A DNA stretch of 64,000 bases, from NCBI RefSeq assembly GCF_900100435.1, contig NZ_FNEX01000009.1, positions 186,001-250,000 of the forward strand, read 5' to 3'. A program made the translations under genes and the position numbers. Shown here one piece after another: positions 63,952 through 64,000 of this stretch. Source of the DNA: Pedobacter sp. ok626. GTDB lineage: Bacteria; Bacteroidota; Bacteroidia; Sphingobacteriales; Sphingobacteriaceae. Below the pieces are notes generated by a model that saw nothing but the letters and a program-made list of their open reading frames with translations, was not told the DNA's origin and did no database searches. Every line of letters begins with the position of its first letter. The first letter of the stretch is position 1.

Positions 63952-64000
63952 ATGTTGACGAAAGCTGAAAGAACAAAGCAATTTATACTGGAAACGGCTG
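63952..64000 (+). CDS. TetR/AcrR-family regulator, 3' part outside window
   Basis: Sixteen codons are visible from the ATG at 63952, reading MLTKAERTKQFILETA, the usual first helix of TetR-family DNA-binding domains. The rest lies beyond the window. The call rests on this short segment only. Confidence 0.6.
   Translation, partial: MLTKAERTKQFILETA

Noticed and set aside
63690..63968. 92-residue plus-strand open frame near the right edge
   Set aside because: Overlaps the start of the TetR-type gene in another frame and covers its likely operator; composition is unlike a real protein.

Overview
The window looks like a chromosomal piece of a low-to-mid-GC Bacteroidota, most like the Sphingobacteriaceae (Pedobacter and relatives). 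The reasons are a SusC/SusD locus driven by an ECF sigma/FecR pair, a type IX secretion PorP/SprF protein beside a giant protein with a gliding-type C-terminal sorting domain, LytS/LytTR and 7TMR-DISM signalling proteins, and many promoters with the Bacteroidota -7 element TAnnTTTG. No rRNA, CRISPR array or insertion sequence was seen. Genus is inferred from gene content only.

Layout. (1) 1-1421: the end of an integrated element, with a tyrosine recombinase that runs off the left edge and has lost the usual HxxR residues, next to a tRNA-Lys(TTT). (2) 1.5-4.2 kb: small accessory genes (acidic repeat protein, CPBP protease, Imm22-like immunity protein, lipoprotein hydrolase with a two-site operator). 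(3) 4.2-15.2 kb: PorP/SprF and a 2457-residue cell-surface protein, divergent from a 7TMR-DISM histidine kinase and LuxR-type regulator. A perfect 16-bp palindrome abuts the -33 box of the giant gene, so the two-component pair probably controls it. (4) 15.2-23.9 kb: DUF1800 protein, VOC protein, barrel protein, LytS/LytTR pair, a second barrel protein, and katG with an OxyR-type site and a strong terminator. (5) 23.9-28.2 kb: a decayed hydrolase tail, two lipoproteins, a SUKH protein, an acetyltransferase and small membrane proteins. (6) 28.2-32.8 kb: YceI, porin, AdhP-type alcohol dehydrogenase and aldehyde dehydrogenase on the minus strand.

(7) 33.1-43.9 kb: stacked integrations at a second, identical tRNA-Lys(TTT) gene. 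A 9.3-kb element (34.51-43.80 kb) has an intact tyrosine recombinase, two HTH proteins, matching 19-bp repeats near both ends and its own replacement tRNA terminator. Its cargo is a minus-strand operon: a TIGR04141/DUF6119-like protein, an SMC-like AAA ATPase and a DUF4435 TOPRIM protein. The last two have the composition of the PARIS (AriA/AriB) anti-phage system. As I recall, the E. coli PARIS effector cleaves tRNA-Lys, the very tRNA whose gene this element occupies. An older tRNA 3'-end copy at 33.11 kb marks a previous or partly deleted integration.

(8) 44.1-63.5 kb: an orphan histidine kinase, then a long minus-strand polysaccharide/nucleoside utilisation locus: ECF sigma, FecR, SusC with STN domain, SusD, a surface glycosidase-like lipoprotein with duplicated C-terminal modules, a fusion of nucleoside hydrolase with a glycosidase, a GH106-type protein, ribokinase and a GRP-family sugar permease. 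The set matches the ribose-utilisation (rus) locus known from Bacteroides thetaiotaomicron, with the hydrolases fused and a FecI/FecR switch. The window ends in the first codons of a TetR-type regulator.
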